DNA of 64,000 nt from Ancylobacter sp. Lp-2 (GTDB taxonomy: Bacteria > Pseudomonadota > Alphaproteobacteria > Rhizobiales > Xanthobacteraceae), in assembly GCF_020523795.1 (NCBI RefSeq), contig NZ_JAJALI010000004.1, forward strand, positions 248,001 through 312,000, read 5' to 3'. The translations under genes and the position numbers were made by a program. Below the pieces are notes generated by a model. The model worked only from the letters and a program-made list of their open reading frames with translations. It was not told where the DNA came from and ran no database searches. How positions within the stretch are numbered: position 1 is the first letter of the stretch; each line of letters begins with the position of its first letter. Below, one piece after another: positions 45,944 to 58,105 of this stretch.

Positions 45944-48199
45944 TTACTCCTTGCGCGTCGTAATGGACTTCGGCGTTTCCTCGGCCATCGCGGGCGCGGC
46001 CCGCTCCGGTTCCCATTTCAGGTAGAGCGTGGCGAGCGGCGGCAGCACCAGTTCGGCGCTCGCCGGCATGCCGTGAGCGGGCATGTCGACGGCGATGACG
46101 CCGCCGAGATTGCCCACCCCCGAGCCGCCATAATCTGCACTGTCGGTATTGACGATTTCACTCCATCGCCCGGCCTTCGGCAGGCCGAGCCGGTAGAAAG
46201 GTCGCGGTACCGGGGTGAAATTGGCGATCATCGCCACCGGCGCGTCATCCGCGCCGCCGGTGCGCAGCCAGGCGAACACCGATTGGGCGGCGTCGTCGAC
46301 CACCAGCCAGCGGAATCCGCTCGGGTCGTTGTCGCCGGTGTGCAGCGCCGGCTCGTCGCGATAGGTGCGGTTGAGGTCGCGCACCAGCAATTGCACGCCG
46401 CGATGATGCGGGCCCATACCGGTCAGGTGCCAGTCGAGCGAGCGCTCCTCGCTCCATTCGCCGCGCTGGGCGAATTCCTGGCCCATGAACAGCAGCTTCT
46501 TGCCGGGATAGGCCCACATGAAGGCGTAGTAGGCTCGCACATTGGCGAAGCGCTGCCAGTCGTCGCCGGGCATGCGCGACAGCACCGTGCCCTTGCCGTG
46601 CACCACCTCGTCATGGGACAGCGGCAGCACGAAATTCTCGGAGAAGGCGTACATCAGCCCGAAGGTGATCTTGTCGTGGTGCCACGGCCGATAGACCGGA
46701 TCGAGCGCCAGATAGTCCAGCGTGTCGTGCATCCAGCCCATGTTCCACTTGAAGCCGAAGCCGAGCCCGCCGGCATGCACCGGCGCCGACACCCCGGCCC
46801 AGGAGGTGGACTCCTCGGCGATGGTCACCGTGCCGGGATGCTCCGCATAGAGCGTGACATTGGCGCGCTGCAGGAAGGCGACGGCGTCCTTGTTGTCGTT
46901 GGAGCCGTCCGGGTTGGGCGACCACTCGCCCTCCTTGCGCGAATAGTTGAGGTAGAGCATCGAAGCCACCGCATCGACGCGCAGCCCGTCGACATGGAAG
47001 CGGTCGAGCCAGAACAGCGCATTGGCGGTGAGGAAGTTCGACACCTCGCGGCGGCCGAAATCGTAGATCGCGGTGTTCCAGTCGGGATGGAAGCCGCGCT
47101 GCGGGTCGGCGTGCTCGTAGAGCGGCCCGCCATCGAAATGCGCGAGGCCGTGAATGTCGGTCGGGAAATGCGCCGGCACCCAGTCGAGGATCACCGAGAT
47201 GCCGGCCCGGTGCGCACGGTCGACGAGGCGCGCGAAGCCGGCCGGGTCGCCGAAACGGCTGGTCGGGGCGTAGAGCCCGATCGGCTGGTAGCCCCAGGAG
47301 GCGTCGAGCGGATGCTCGGAGATCGGCAGGAGCTCGATATGGGTAAAGCCCATCCACTCGACATACTCGATCAGCTGGTCGGCCAGCTCGTCATAGGTCA
47401 GGAAGCGGTTGTCCGCGCCGCGCCGCCACGAGCCGAGATGCACCTCGTAGATCGACATCGGCTTGTGCCGCGCCGCGCCGTCGCGACGGGCGGCGAGATG
47501 CGCCTCATCGCCCCATTGGAAATCGTCGATCCGCGCCACCACCGAGCCGGTGGCCGGGCGGAACTCGCCGCGGAAGCCGAACGGGTCGGCCTTCAGCGGC
47601 AGCAGCCGGCCGTCGGCGGCGATGATCTCGTATTTGTAGATCGTGCCCTCGCCGATGCCGGGGGCGAAGATCTCCCACAGCCCGCTGTCGATGCGCTTGC
47701 GCATCTGGTGCCGCCGCCCGTCCCAGGCGTTGAAGTCGCCGACCACCGAGACGCGCTGCGCATTCGGCGCCCACACCGCGAAGGCGACGCCTTCCACGCC
47801 CTGGTGCTGGGACAGATGCGCGCCGAGCCGCTCATAGAGTTCGGTGTGGGTGCCCTCGACCATGAGGTGGTCGTCGAGCGGGCCGAGCACCGGCTCGAAG
47901 GCATAGGGATCGTCGAGCCACCATTCGCCGCCTCGATTGCGCGCCTTCAGCGTGTAGCGCGCCCAGGCCGGGCGGCCGGCGACCCATCCCTCGAAGAAGC
48001 CGGCGGCGTGCCGGCGCGCGAGGGAGAGCACATGCGTGCCATCGATGTCGTAGGCGTCGAGCGTCTCGGCACCCGGCACGAAGGCCCGGATGACCAGACC
48101 ATCCTCGGTCTCGTGCGGTCCCAGCAGCCCGAACGGGTCGTGGTGCCGGCCGCCGACGAGTTGGTCGACGTCCCGGTCCGGGGCCTGCCAGGCATGCAT
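45944..48199 (-). CDS. glgB: 1,4-alpha-glucan branching enzyme
   Basis: A 751-residue GH13 enzyme creating alpha-1,6 branches. It has the N-terminal CBM48 ([20 protein letters not shown]), then [32 protein letters not shown], nucleophile [20 protein letters not shown], acid/base [20 protein letters not shown] and [20 protein letters not shown]. Length is near the usual 730. I prefer ATG at 48199 (AGGAAAGG 9 nt upstream) over an in-frame TTG 30 codons earlier. Confidence 0.96.
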   Translation of the reverse strand: MHAWQAPDRDVDQLVGGRHHDPFGLLGPHETEDGLVIRAFVPGAETLDAYDIDGTHVLSLARRHAAGFFEGWVAGRPAWARYTLKARNRGGEWWLDDPYAFEPVLGPLDDHLMVEGTHTELYERLGAHLSQHQGVEGVAFAVWAPNAQRVSVVGDFNAWDGRRHQMRKRIDSGLWEIFAPGIGEGTIYKYEIIAADGRLLPLKADPFGFRGEFRPATGSVVARIDDFQWGDEAHLAARRDGAARHKPMSIYEVHLGSWRRGADNRFLTYDELADQLIEYVEWMGFTHIELLPISEHPLDASWGYQPIGLYAPTSRFGDPAGFARLVDRAHRAGISVILDWVPAHFPTDIHGLAHFDGGPLYEHADPQRGFHPDWNTAIYDFGRREVSNFLTANALFWLDRFHVDGLRVDAVASMLYLNYSRKEGEWSPNPDGSNDNKDAVAFLQRANVTLYAEHPGTVTIAEESTSWAGVSAPVHAGGLGFGFKWNMGWMHDTLDYLALDPVYRPWHHDKITFGLMYAFSENFVLPLSHDEVVHGKGTVLSRMPGDDWQRFANVRAYYAFMWAYPGKKLLFMGQEFAQRGEWSEERSLDWHLTGMGPHHRGVQLLVRDLNRTYRDEPALHTGDNDPSGFRWLVVDDAAQSVFAWLRTGGADDAPVAMIANFTPVPRPFYRLGLPKAGRWSEIVNTDSADYGGSGVGNLGGVIAVDMPAHGMPASAELVLPPLATLYLKWEPERAAPAMAEETPKSITTRKE

Positions 48200-48357
48200 G
48201 CGCGACGACCTTTCCTCATCGGAATCTTCTGCTTCAAGACCCGATCGACGCGAAGGTTCCCTTACCGTCGGCAAGAAGTCCACCACCAAGCTTCAGGAAG
48301 CCAGCGGAGGGGCACCACCCGAGGCATGAAGCCGCAGGTAACGCCCCACCGACGGTC

Positions 48358-50859
<2,502 letters not shown>

Positions 50860-50989
50860 CTGCGACTAGCGCTCCTCATGGCGATCGACCGCCCCGGCCG
50901 GGCCGCTTTCGAAGCCGGCACAGGCCACAGGCTGCCATGCAACCTTTTGGCCAACTGCTTCGGCCCCTCGGCGGCTCCCCGGCAGTTCC

Positions 50990-51367
50990 TCATGCGTGCG
51001 ACCGCGCCCTCTCGAAGGCCGCCAGACCGAGCGCGACCCAGCCGATCATCAGCATAGTCCCGCCGGTCGGGGCGGCCATAGGAAAAAGCACGGTATCCAG
51101 AAGCACCCGGCTGGCGATCGCGCCGCTGAACAGCGCAGTGCCGAGCGCGAGCAGTCCGGCGCCGAGATCGGCGAAGGACCAGCGCCGGCCCGTGGCCGCC
51201 CCCAGCGCCACGCAGCCCAGCAGCGACGCCGCGCCGATCATCAGGAAGCTGGCGGCGGTGGCGAGGCTGGCGTCGGGCACGGCATGCGCCGCCGCCGCCG
51301 CGAGGCCGACGCCCGCCACGCCGAACAAGCCGGCGAGAAGCACGATGAGGCGGCGATAGGGTGTCAT
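50990..51367 (-). CDS. DUF423 family membrane protein
   Basis: A 125-residue small membrane protein with four helices (LIVLLAGLFGVAGVGLAAAA, AASFLMIGAASLLGCVALGA, LGAGLLALGTALFSGAIASR, GGTMLMIGWVALGLAAFERA). The AAAHAVPDASL loop and LFSGAIASRVL match DUF423 (YwdK/YgdD). Function unknown. ATG 51367 has AGGAG 8 nt upstream; a GTG one codon before is also in frame. It follows cobB by 17 bp and might be transcribed with it. Confidence 0.85.
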   Translation of the reverse strand: MTPYRRLIVLLAGLFGVAGVGLAAAAAHAVPDASLATAASFLMIGAASLLGCVALGAATGRRWSFADLGAGLLALGTALFSGAIASRVLLDTVLFPMAAPTGGTMLMIGWVALGLAAFERARSHA

Positions 51368-51384
51368 CACTCTGCTCCTGCACG

Positions 51385-52692
51385 CTAATCTTGCGCGATC
51401 ACATGGAAGAAAGCCCCGGAGACGAGGCCGCGCCGACTTCCCGCCGGCCCCAGCGGCTTACCCTGTCCGTCCGCCAATGTGACGAGCGGCGCATCGTCGC
51501 CGGGCTTTGTGACGCTGGCATAATGGAACTCGTGGCCGCGCAGGCTTGTCCCCACCGGGCCGAGCGGCCCCGCCGCCAGCGTGGTCGCCCGGCGGTAGCC
51601 GAGATTGAGCCGGCGCCGGGCAAAGCTGGTTTCATGGCCGAGCAGGCCGAGCATCGCATGGACGGCGCCATCGGCATCCTCCAGCGCCTCGCCGAGCACC
51701 ATGTAGCCGCCGCACTCGCCATGCACCGGCCGCGTGCGCGCGAAATGCCGCACGCCGTCGAGGAAGCGCGAGCCGGCGGCGAGCCGCCCGGCATGCAGTT
51801 CGGGATAGCCGCCCGGCAGCCAGCACACGTCGCAATCCTGCCCCGGTGCCTCGTCGGCGAGCGGCGAGAACGGCACGATCTCCGCGCCCGCCGCGCGCCA
51901 GCCGGCGACGAGATGTGCATAGGCGAAGCCGAAGGCGACGTCCTGGGCGAGCGCGATGCGCTGCCCCGGCGGGACGATCGCCGGCCGCGAGGACGGCGCG
52001 AGGTCGAGCGGCGCCGCCAGCGCCACCAGTGCGTCGAGGTCGACATGCGCCTGCGCCATCTCCGCCAGCCGGTCGAGATGCGCGGCCAGCCCGGCATGCT
52101 CGGCGGCTTGCACCAGCCCGAGATGGCGTTCGGGCAGCCCGAGCGCCGCGTCGCGCGGCACCGCGCCGATCACCGGCAGGCCGAGGCCGGCCATCGCCTC
52201 CTCCACCTGCGCGCGATGGCGCGGGCTCGCCACCTTGTTGAGCAGCGCGGCGGCGATCCGCACGGCGGGATCGTGCGTCGCGAAGCCCCGCGCCACCGCC
52301 GCGGCGGATTGCGACTGGCCGGACACATCCATCACCAGCACCACCGGGATGCCGAAGCGCGCCGCGAGATCGGCCGCCGCGCCGCTCCGGCCCGCCTCGC
52401 CCGAAATGCCGTCGAACAGCCCCATCGAGGCCTCGATGATCACCAGCTCCGCCTCGCGCCCGGCCTCGGCGAGCAAGCCGGCCACCAGTTGCGGCGCCAT
52501 GGCGAAGCTGTCGAGGTTCAGCCCCGGCTGGCCGCTGGCCACCGCATGGAAGGCGGGATCGATATAGTCCGGCCCCGACTTCACCGCTCGCACCGTGACG
52601 CCGCGCCGCGCCAGCGCCGCGACGACGCCGAGCGTCACCGTGGTCTTGCCGGAGCCCGAGCGCGGCGCCGCGAGGATGAGCGCGCGCGCCAC
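51385..52692 (-). CDS. cobB: Cobyrinate/hydrogenobyrinate a,c-diamide synthase
   Basis: A 435-residue amidotransferase adding amide groups to the a and c carboxylates of hydrogenobyrinate with ATP and glutamine. The N-terminal ATPase half has LILAAPRSGSGKTTVTLGVV and VKSGPDYIDPAFHAVAS; the C-terminal glutaminase-like half shows LPGGYPELHAGRLAAGSRF, GPVHGECGGYMVLGEALEDA (catalytic Cys in GECGGYM) and FHYASVTKPG. GTG start overlaps the cobM stop by 1 nt. Last cob gene of the cluster in the window. Confidence 0.95.
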   Translation of the reverse strand: MARALILAAPRSGSGKTTVTLGVVAALARRGVTVRAVKSGPDYIDPAFHAVASGQPGLNLDSFAMAPQLVAGLLAEAGREAELVIIEASMGLFDGISGEAGRSGAAADLAARFGIPVVLVMDVSGQSQSAAAVARGFATHDPAVRIAAALLNKVASPRHRAQVEEAMAGLGLPVIGAVPRDAALGLPERHLGLVQAAEHAGLAAHLDRLAEMAQAHVDLDALVALAAPLDLAPSSRPAIVPPGQRIALAQDVAFGFAYAHLVAGWRAAGAEIVPFSPLADEAPGQDCDVCWLPGGYPELHAGRLAAGSRFLDGVRHFARTRPVHGECGGYMVLGEALEDADGAVHAMLGLLGHETSFARRRLNLGYRRATTLAAGPLGPVGTSLRGHEFHYASVTKPGDDAPLVTLADGQGKPLGPAGSRRGLVSGAFFHVIAQD

Positions 52693-53450
52693 TAGTCGCG
52701 CCCCCGGAAACGACGCTGGTAATGCGCGTCATAAAGCGCGCTCTCGCGGAACTCCTCGGCGCCGAGCGCCCACCCGACGAGGATCAGCGCCGCCCGCTCC
52801 GCCGGCGCCTCGCCATGCCGCGCGACGATGTCGCCCAGCGTGCCGCGGATCACCCGCTCGCCCGGCCGGCTCGCCTCCACCACCACCGCCACCGGGCAAT
52901 CCGCCCCATGGGTCGGCAGCAGCCGCGCGACGATCGGCTCCAGGGCGTGGATGGCGAGATGCAGCACCAATGTCGCGCCGGTGGCGGCGAAGGCTTCCAG
53001 CGTCTCGGTGTCCGGCATCGCCGAGGCCCGGCCCGATATCCGCGTCAGCACCACGCTCTGCGCCACTCCCGGCACGGTCAGCTCGCGCCCCAGCAGCGCG
53101 CTCGCCGCCGCGAAGGCCGGCACGCCGGGGGTGAGCGTATAGGCGATGCCGAGCCGGTCGAGCCGGCGCAGTTGCTCGGCCACCGCCGAATAGATCGAGA
53201 GGTCGCCGGATTGCAGCCGCGCGACATCCTCGCCGGCGGCGCTCGCCCGCACGAACTCCGCTTCGATCTCGTCGAGCGACAGCGGCGCGGTGTCGACCCG
53301 CCGCGCGCCGGGCGGGCACCAATCGAGCATCTCCGCCGGCACCAGCGAACCCGCATAGAGGCACACCGGGCAGCGGCCGATCAGCTCGCGCCCGCGCAGG
53401 GTGATGAGGTCGGCCGCGCCCGGTCCCGCCCCGATGAAATGCACCGTCAC
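52692..53450 (-). CDS. cobM: Precorrin-4 C11-methyltransferase
   Basis: A 252-residue SAM-dependent methyltransferase. The family fold starts [20 protein letters not shown], with [34 protein letters not shown] and [18 protein letters not shown], then [20 protein letters not shown] and [20 protein letters not shown]: the CobM pattern. GTG start overlaps the stop of cobE (GTGA). Methylates C-11 on the way to precorrin-5. Confidence 0.95.
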   Translation of the reverse strand: MTVHFIGAGPGAADLITLRGRELIGRCPVCLYAGSLVPAEMLDWCPPGARRVDTAPLSLDEIEAEFVRASAAGEDVARLQSGDLSIYSAVAEQLRRLDRLGIAYTLTPGVPAFAAASALLGRELTVPGVAQSVVLTRISGRASAMPDTETLEAFAATGATLVLHLAIHALEPIVARLLPTHGADCPVAVVVEASRPGERVIRGTLGDIVARHGEAPAERAALILVGWALGAEEFRESALYDAHYQRRFRGRD

Positions 53451-53896
53451 GTCGTCTCGCCCGTCTCTTGGCCAATCCCTTGGCCGGCCGCCTGGTCCGT
53501 GCCGTGGTCCGCTTCCTTGTCGCGCTCCCGCGCCAGCGCGCAGGTCACCGGTCCCAGCACGAAGCGCGGCCCGAGCAGCGTCGAGCCGCGCCCGGCCGCC
53601 GCCAGCGCCGCCGCTTCCGCCACCGAGGGCACGCCCATCAGCGCCACCACCCGTTCCGAATGGGTGACGGCGCGCGCGCCCGCCGCCTCCATCTGGGTCT
53701 GCGGCACCATGACCAGCAGCAGGCCGAGATCGAGCGCGCCCTTCATGATGCCGGGCTCGGAGCCCTTCAGCGCCGGCGTCGCCATCAGCGAGATCTCGCC
53801 GAGCTTCACGCCATGGCGCGCCAGCGCGCCGCGCACGGCGTCGCACACTTCCTGCGCGCTCACGCCCCGCCGGCTGCCGACCCCCGCAACGATCAT
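53447..53896 (-). CDS. cobE: Cobalamin biosynthesis protein CobE
   Basis: A 149-residue protein homologous to the C-terminal domain of CbiG. Pattern: [57 protein letters not shown] and [20 protein letters not shown]. Its function in the aerobic pathway is not firmly known. The tail is low-complexity. Three in-frame ATGs occur (53914, 53908, 53896); I chose 53896, which overlaps the cobL stop as ATGA. Confidence 0.85.
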   Translation of the reverse strand: MIVAGVGSRRGVSAQEVCDAVRGALARHGVKLGEISLMATPALKGSEPGIMKGALDLGLLLVMVPQTQMEAAGARAVTHSERVVALMGVPSVAEAAALAAAGRGSTLLGPRFVLGPVTCALARERDKEADHGTDQAAGQGIGQETGETT

Positions 53897-55164
53897 GGCT
53901 TTCTCCATGACCATTGCGTCACCGGCATTGCCGGCCGCCAGCCGGTCATGCCGGCGACCGGGGCGGCCTGCGCCACCGAAAGTCGCGTCAGCTCGCCGCC
54001 CAGCACAGCGTGCCGCGCCAGCAGCACCGCCTCGGTCTCCAGCGTCACCGCGTTGACGACGATCCGCCCGCCCGCCTTCAGCGCCTCCAGCGCCGTATCG
54101 AGCACACCGCTGTCGCTCGCCCCGCCGCCGACGAAGACGGCGTCCGGCGCCGGCAGGCCTTCCAGCGCCTCCGGCGCCCGTCCCTCGACGACACGCAGCC
54201 CGGGCACGCCGAGCGCCAGCGCGTTGCGCTTCACCCGCGCCGCCCGCTCGCCGCGTTCCTCGATGGCGATGGCCGACAAGGACGGATCGGCCAGCATCCA
54301 TTCGATGCCGATCGACCCCGCCCCGGCGCCGATGTCCCACAGAAGCTCGCCCCGGCGCGGCGCCAGCGCCGCCAGCGTCGCCGCGCGGATGGTGCGCTTG
54401 GTCAGTTGCCCGTCATTCTCGTACCAGTCGTCCGGCAGGCCGGGCGTGAGCGGGATCGCCCGCGCATTCTCGCCCGCAACCACCTCGATGCCGACGAGGT
54501 TGAGCGGGTGGATGTCGCCCAGCGCGAAGCCTTCCGCCGTCGCCCGCCGCACCCGCTCGCGCGCGCCGCCCAGCGCCTCCAGCACATGCATAAGCGAGGG
54601 GCCGAACCCGGCCGCCACCAGCAGCGCCGCCAGCGCCGCCGGCCCGTCGGCATCGGAGGTCAGCACCAACAGCCGCCCGTCATGCAGATGCCGCCTTGTC
54701 CCCTCCACCGCCCGTCCATGCGCGGAGAGCAGCGTCGTGTCGTTGAGCGCCCAGCCAAGCCGCGCCGCCGCCAGGCTGAAGGCAGAGGGCGCCGGCACCA
54801 CTTCCATTTCGTCGGCCGGCACGTGACGCGCCAGCACGGTGCCGACGCCGTAGAGGAACGGGTCGCCCGAGGCGAGCACGCAGACATCGCCGCCGGCAAG
54901 CGCCAGCACCTGCTTCACCCCGTCCTCGAACGGGCTCGGCCACGCCCGTGCCGCCCCATGGATCGCCTCACCGGCGAGGGCGAGATGCCGCGCGCCGCCG
55001 AACACTACGTCGGCCCCTTCGATCAGTTCACGCCCGCGCGCGGACAGCCCGTCGAGGCCGTCCTCGCCGATGCCGACGATGGACAACCACCGCCGCGCCG
55101 GCGCATTGTCCCGCGCCATGTCCCGCATCACGTCACGCATCACGGCTTCAGCTTCCGGCATCAC
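53893..55164 (-). CDS. cobL: Precorrin-6Y C5,15-methyltransferase (decarboxylating)
   Basis: A 423-residue two-domain enzyme. The N-terminal methyltransferase domain (C-5) starts [20 protein letters not shown], with [33 protein letters not shown] and [19 protein letters not shown]; the C-terminal domain (C-15 methylation and decarboxylation, CbiT-like) has [40 protein letters not shown]. ATGs at 55164, 55140 and 55119 are possible; the last shares its bases with the cobK start on the other strand. Confidence 0.95.
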   Translation of the reverse strand: MMPEAEAVMRDVMRDMARDNAPARRWLSIVGIGEDGLDGLSARGRELIEGADVVFGGARHLALAGEAIHGAARAWPSPFEDGVKQVLALAGGDVCVLASGDPFLYGVGTVLARHVPADEMEVVPAPSAFSLAAARLGWALNDTTLLSAHGRAVEGTRRHLHDGRLLVLTSDADGPAALAALLVAAGFGPSLMHVLEALGGARERVRRATAEGFALGDIHPLNLVGIEVVAGENARAIPLTPGLPDDWYENDGQLTKRTIRAATLAALAPRRGELLWDIGAGAGSIGIEWMLADPSLSAIAIEERGERAARVKRNALALGVPGLRVVEGRAPEALEGLPAPDAVFVGGGASDSGVLDTALEALKAGGRIVVNAVTLETEAVLLARHAVLGGELTRLSVAQAAPVAGMTGWRPAMPVTQWSWRKP

Positions 55165-55975
55165 CGCTCCTCATCACGCGTCCCGCCCGCTGCGCGTCCT
55201 GGTGCTCGGCGGCACCAGCGAAGCCCGCGCGCTCGTCGAGGCGCTGGCGAGCCGGGCCGATCTCGCGCCCAGCGTGTCGCTTGCCGGCCGCACGCGCAAC
55301 CCGCTCCCCTATCCCGCGCCGACCCGCATCGGTGGCTTCGGCGGCGCGCAGGGGCTGGCTGATCATCTGCGGGCCGAGGGCATCGACCTCATGGTCGACG
55401 CCACCCACCCCTTCGCCGCCATCATGTCGATGAATGCCGTGGAGGCGGCACGGCTCGCCGACGTGCCGCTGCTGGCGCTGGCCCGCCCGGCCTGGACGCC
55501 GAAGCCCGGCGACGACTGGCAGGAAGAGCCGAGCCTGCCCGCCGCCCTCGCCGGCCTCGGCGCCGCGCCGCGCCGGGTGTTCGCCGCGCTCGGCCGCAAC
55601 GAGGTGCGCGCGCTGGAGGCCGCGCCGCAGCACCATTACCTGATCCGCAGCGTCGATCCGGTGGAGCCGCCGCTCGCCGTGCCGGATGCCGGCTATATCC
55701 TCGACCGCGGCCCGTTCATCCTTGAGGCCGAGATCAATCTTTTCAAATCGCACGGCATCGAAGTGGTCCTCGCCAAGAACAGCGGGGGAACGGCCAGCGC
55801 CGCCAAGCTCGCCGCCGCCCGCGCGCTCGGCCTGAAGGTGGTGCTCGTCGCCCGCCCGCCGCGGCCGGACGTCGAGCCCGCCGCCAGCCTCAGTGAGGCC
55901 CTCGCCTGGATCGATGCTCGGCTTATTGACGCCCGGCTTCATGCCCGCTCCGCATCGGCGCGGCGCGGCGTGTAG
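55118..55975 (+). CDS. cobK: Precorrin-6A reductase
   Basis: A 285-residue NADPH-dependent reductase (CobK/CbiJ). LRVLVLGGTSEARALVEALA (dinucleotide-binding), SLAGRTRNPLPYPAPTRIGG, MVDATHPFAAIMSMNAVEAA, FAALGRNEVRALEAAPQHHY, VLAKNSGGTASAAKLAAARA are diagnostic. It is the only cob gene on the plus strand: its 5' end meets cobL and its last 37 bp overlap the end of cobJ. The start is uncertain, because no ATG or GTG lies between 55118 and the conserved N-terminus; the codons before LRVLVLG may not all be translated. Confidence 0.9.
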   Translation: MSRITSRITASASGITAPHHASRPLRVLVLGGTSEARALVEALASRADLAPSVSLAGRTRNPLPYPAPTRIGGFGGAQGLADHLRAEGIDLMVDATHPFAAIMSMNAVEAARLADVPLLALARPAWTPKPGDDWQEEPSLPAALAGLGAAPRRVFAALGRNEVRALEAAPQHHYLIRSVDPVEPPLAVPDAGYILDRGPFILEAEINLFKSHGIEVVLAKNSGGTASAAKLAAARALGLKVVLVARPPRPDVEPAASLSEALAWIDARLIDARLHARSASARRGV

Positions 55976-56703
55976 ACGAGGTCGGGCAATCCGTCCCGCG
56001 CGACGATCCTCGTCGCCGTCGTACCGACGAGGATGCAGGTCGCCATATCCGCCATGTCGCCCCGCGCGCCGGCAAGCGGCACGGTGACGATCTTCTCGTC
56101 CGCCCGCCCCGCCGCGCGGCCGAAGATCACCGGCACCGCGCCCGGCAGTTCCTCGCGCAGGAGGTCGAACGCCCGGTCGAGCTGCCAGGGCCGCGCCTTC
56201 GACACCGGGTTGTAGAACGCCATCGCGAATCCCGCCTGCGCCGCCAGCCGCAGCCGCCGCTCGACGGTCTCCCACGGCTTCAGATTGTCGGAGAGCGAGA
56301 TGGCGCAGAAATCGTGCCCCAGCGGCGCGCCTGCCTTGGCCGCCACCATCAGCATGGCGGTGATGCCCGGCACCACCGCGACCTCCAGCCCCCGCCATTC
56401 CGCCGGCCCGGCCTCGATCGCCTCGATCACCGCCGCCGCCATGGCGAACACGCCGGGATCCCCACCCGACACCATCGCGACCTTCGCCCCCGTCGCGGCA
56501 TGGGCGAGCGCGGAGCCGGCCCGCGCGATCTCCTCGCGATTGTCGGAGGCGTGGCGGCTCTGGCCGGCCCGCGCCGGCACCCGGTCGAGATAGGGGCCGT
56601 AGCCATAGACCGCCTCGGCGGCCTCGAGCTCCGCCGCCGCCTCCGGCGTGAGATAACGCGCCTCGCCGGGGCCGAGGCCGATCACCGCGATCCGCCCGCT
56701 CAT
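55939..56703 (-). CDS. cobJ: Precorrin-3B C17-methyltransferase
   Basis: A 254-residue SAM-dependent enzyme carrying out methylation with ring contraction to precorrin-4. IAVIGLGPGEARYLTPEAAA, YGYGPYLDRVPARAGQSRHA, VAMVSGGDPGVFAMAAAVIE, VVPGITAMLMVAAKAGAPLG, FCAISLSDNLKPWETVERRL and FYNPVSKARPWQLD are CobJ signatures. The ATG overlaps the cobI stop by 4 nt. Confidence 0.96.
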   Translation of the reverse strand: MSGRIAVIGLGPGEARYLTPEAAAELEAAEAVYGYGPYLDRVPARAGQSRHASDNREEIARAGSALAHAATGAKVAMVSGGDPGVFAMAAAVIEAIEAGPAEWRGLEVAVVPGITAMLMVAAKAGAPLGHDFCAISLSDNLKPWETVERRLRLAAQAGFAMAFYNPVSKARPWQLDRAFDLLREELPGAVPVIFGRAAGRADEKIVTVPLAGARGDMADMATCILVGTTATRIVARDGLPDLVYTPRRADAERA

Positions 56704-57470
56704 TCGCCCGATCCCGCGCCCGCCGCTTCTGCCCGCGAGCGCCAGCCGGGCACCAGCACGATGGCGAAATACGGCGCCGGTTCCTCGCCGCGCGCGGCGA
56801 GCGGCATGGTGCCGCCGCCCGCCATGGTGCCGCGCTCGACATAGAGCGCCTGGCCCAGCCGTCCGGCGGTGGACAGCGCGCGGCGGATCTTCGGCAGGTT
56901 GCGCCCCACCTTCATGATCACCGCTGCGTCGGCCTCGGCGAGCCGGCGCGCCAGCTCCGCCTCGTCCAGCGTGCCGGGCAGCACGCTCAGCACGTCGTCG
57001 CCCTGAGCGATCGGTGTGCCCGCCTGCGCCCAGCAGCCGGACATGCCGGTGACGCCGGGGATGACCTCGGTGGGATAGCGCGCCGCGAGCCGCACATGCA
57101 GGTGCATGTAGGAGCCGTAGAACAGCGGGTCGCCCTCGGAGAGCACCGCCACCTTGCGCCCGGCGTCGAGATGCTCGGCCACGCGCCGCGCGCTGGCGTC
57201 GTAGAATTCGGTGATCTGCGCCCGGTAGCCGTCGTCGTGGCGGTGCAGCTCGGTGGTCACGGGATAGTCGAGCGGCAGTTCCACCGCCCCGGCGCGGAAA
57301 TGCGGATGCGCGATGGCCCGCGCATGGCTGCCATTGCCGCGCTTGGCGAAATAGGCGACCACATCGGCTTCGCCGAGCGCCCGCACCGCCTTCAGCGTCA
57401 TCAGTTCCGGGTCGCCCGGCCCGACGCCGACCCCGATCAGACAGCCGGTGGAAGTGGCGGGAGCGCTCAT
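56700..57470 (-). CDS. cobI: Precorrin-2 C20-methyltransferase
   Basis: A 256-residue SAM-dependent enzyme converting precorrin-2 to precorrin-3A. LIGVGVGPGDPELMTLKAVR, VVAYFAKRGNGSHARAI, VAVLSEGDPLFYGSYMHLHV and VIPGVTGMSGCWAQAGTPIA, DDVLSVLPGTL are family motifs. Its start overlaps cobH and its end overlaps cobJ (both ATGA), so H-I-J are co-translated. Confidence 0.96.
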   Translation of the reverse strand: MSAPATSTGCLIGVGVGPGDPELMTLKAVRALGEADVVAYFAKRGNGSHARAIAHPHFRAGAVELPLDYPVTTELHRHDDGYRAQITEFYDASARRVAEHLDAGRKVAVLSEGDPLFYGSYMHLHVRLAARYPTEVIPGVTGMSGCWAQAGTPIAQGDDVLSVLPGTLDEAELARRLAEADAAVIMKVGRNLPKIRRALSTAGRLGQALYVERGTMAGGGTMPLAARGEEPAPYFAIVLVPGWRSRAEAAGAGSGE

Positions 57471-58105
57471 ATCCCCGCCCTCGCCAGCGCATTCACCGCC
57501 GCGGCCGCCATGGCGCTGCCGCCCAGCCGCCCGCGCACCACCAGCCACGGCACGCCATGGTCGCCGGCCGCCAGCGCGTCCTTGGATTCCGCCGCGCCGA
57601 CGAAGCCGACGGGAATGCCGAGGATCGCCGCCGGCTTCGGCGCCCCGGCGTCGAGCATTTCCAGGAGCTGGAACAGCGCGGTCGGCGCATTGCCGATGGC
57701 GACCACCGCGCCCTCCATCCGGTCGCGCCACAGTTCCAGCGCCGCCGCCGAGCGGGTGGTGCCGAGGCTTGAAGCCAGCGCCGGCACCTCGGGATCGCGC
57801 AGCGTGCAGATCACCTCGTTATTGGCCGGCAGCCGCGCCCGCGTCACTCCATGCGCCACCATCTGCGCGTCGCACAGGATCGGCGCGCCGGCGGCGAGCG
57901 CGGCCCGCGCCGCCCGCACCAGATCGGGCGCGAAGTCGATGGCGAGCGCCGCCTCGACGAGGCCGCAGGCATGGATCATCCGCACCGCCACCTCCGCCTC
58001 CTCCGGCGTGAAGCGGCCGAGCTCGGCCTCGTCGCGGATGATGGCGAAGGAACGCTCATAGATGGCGTTGCCGTCGCGAATATAGTCGTGGGCAGCTTCA
58101 GCCAC
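57467..58105 (-). CDS. cobH: Precorrin-8X methylmutase
   Basis: A 212-residue enzyme moving the methyl group from C-11 to C-12 to give hydrogenobyrinic acid. YIRDGNAIYERSFAIIRDEA, VVRMIHACG-like VAVRMIHACGLVEAALAIDF (the catalytic His is in MIHACG), AAGAPILCDAQMVAHGVTRA, AIGNAPTALFQLLEML and GVPWLVVRGRLGGSAMAAAA match CobH. GTG start overlapping the cobG stop by 8 nt. Confidence 0.95.
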   Translation of the reverse strand: MAEAAHDYIRDGNAIYERSFAIIRDEAELGRFTPEEAEVAVRMIHACGLVEAALAIDFAPDLVRAARAALAAGAPILCDAQMVAHGVTRARLPANNEVICTLRDPEVPALASSLGTTRSAAALELWRDRMEGAVVAIGNAPTALFQLLEMLDAGAPKPAAILGIPVGFVGAAESKDALAAGDHGVPWLVVRGRLGGSAMAAAAVNALARAGI

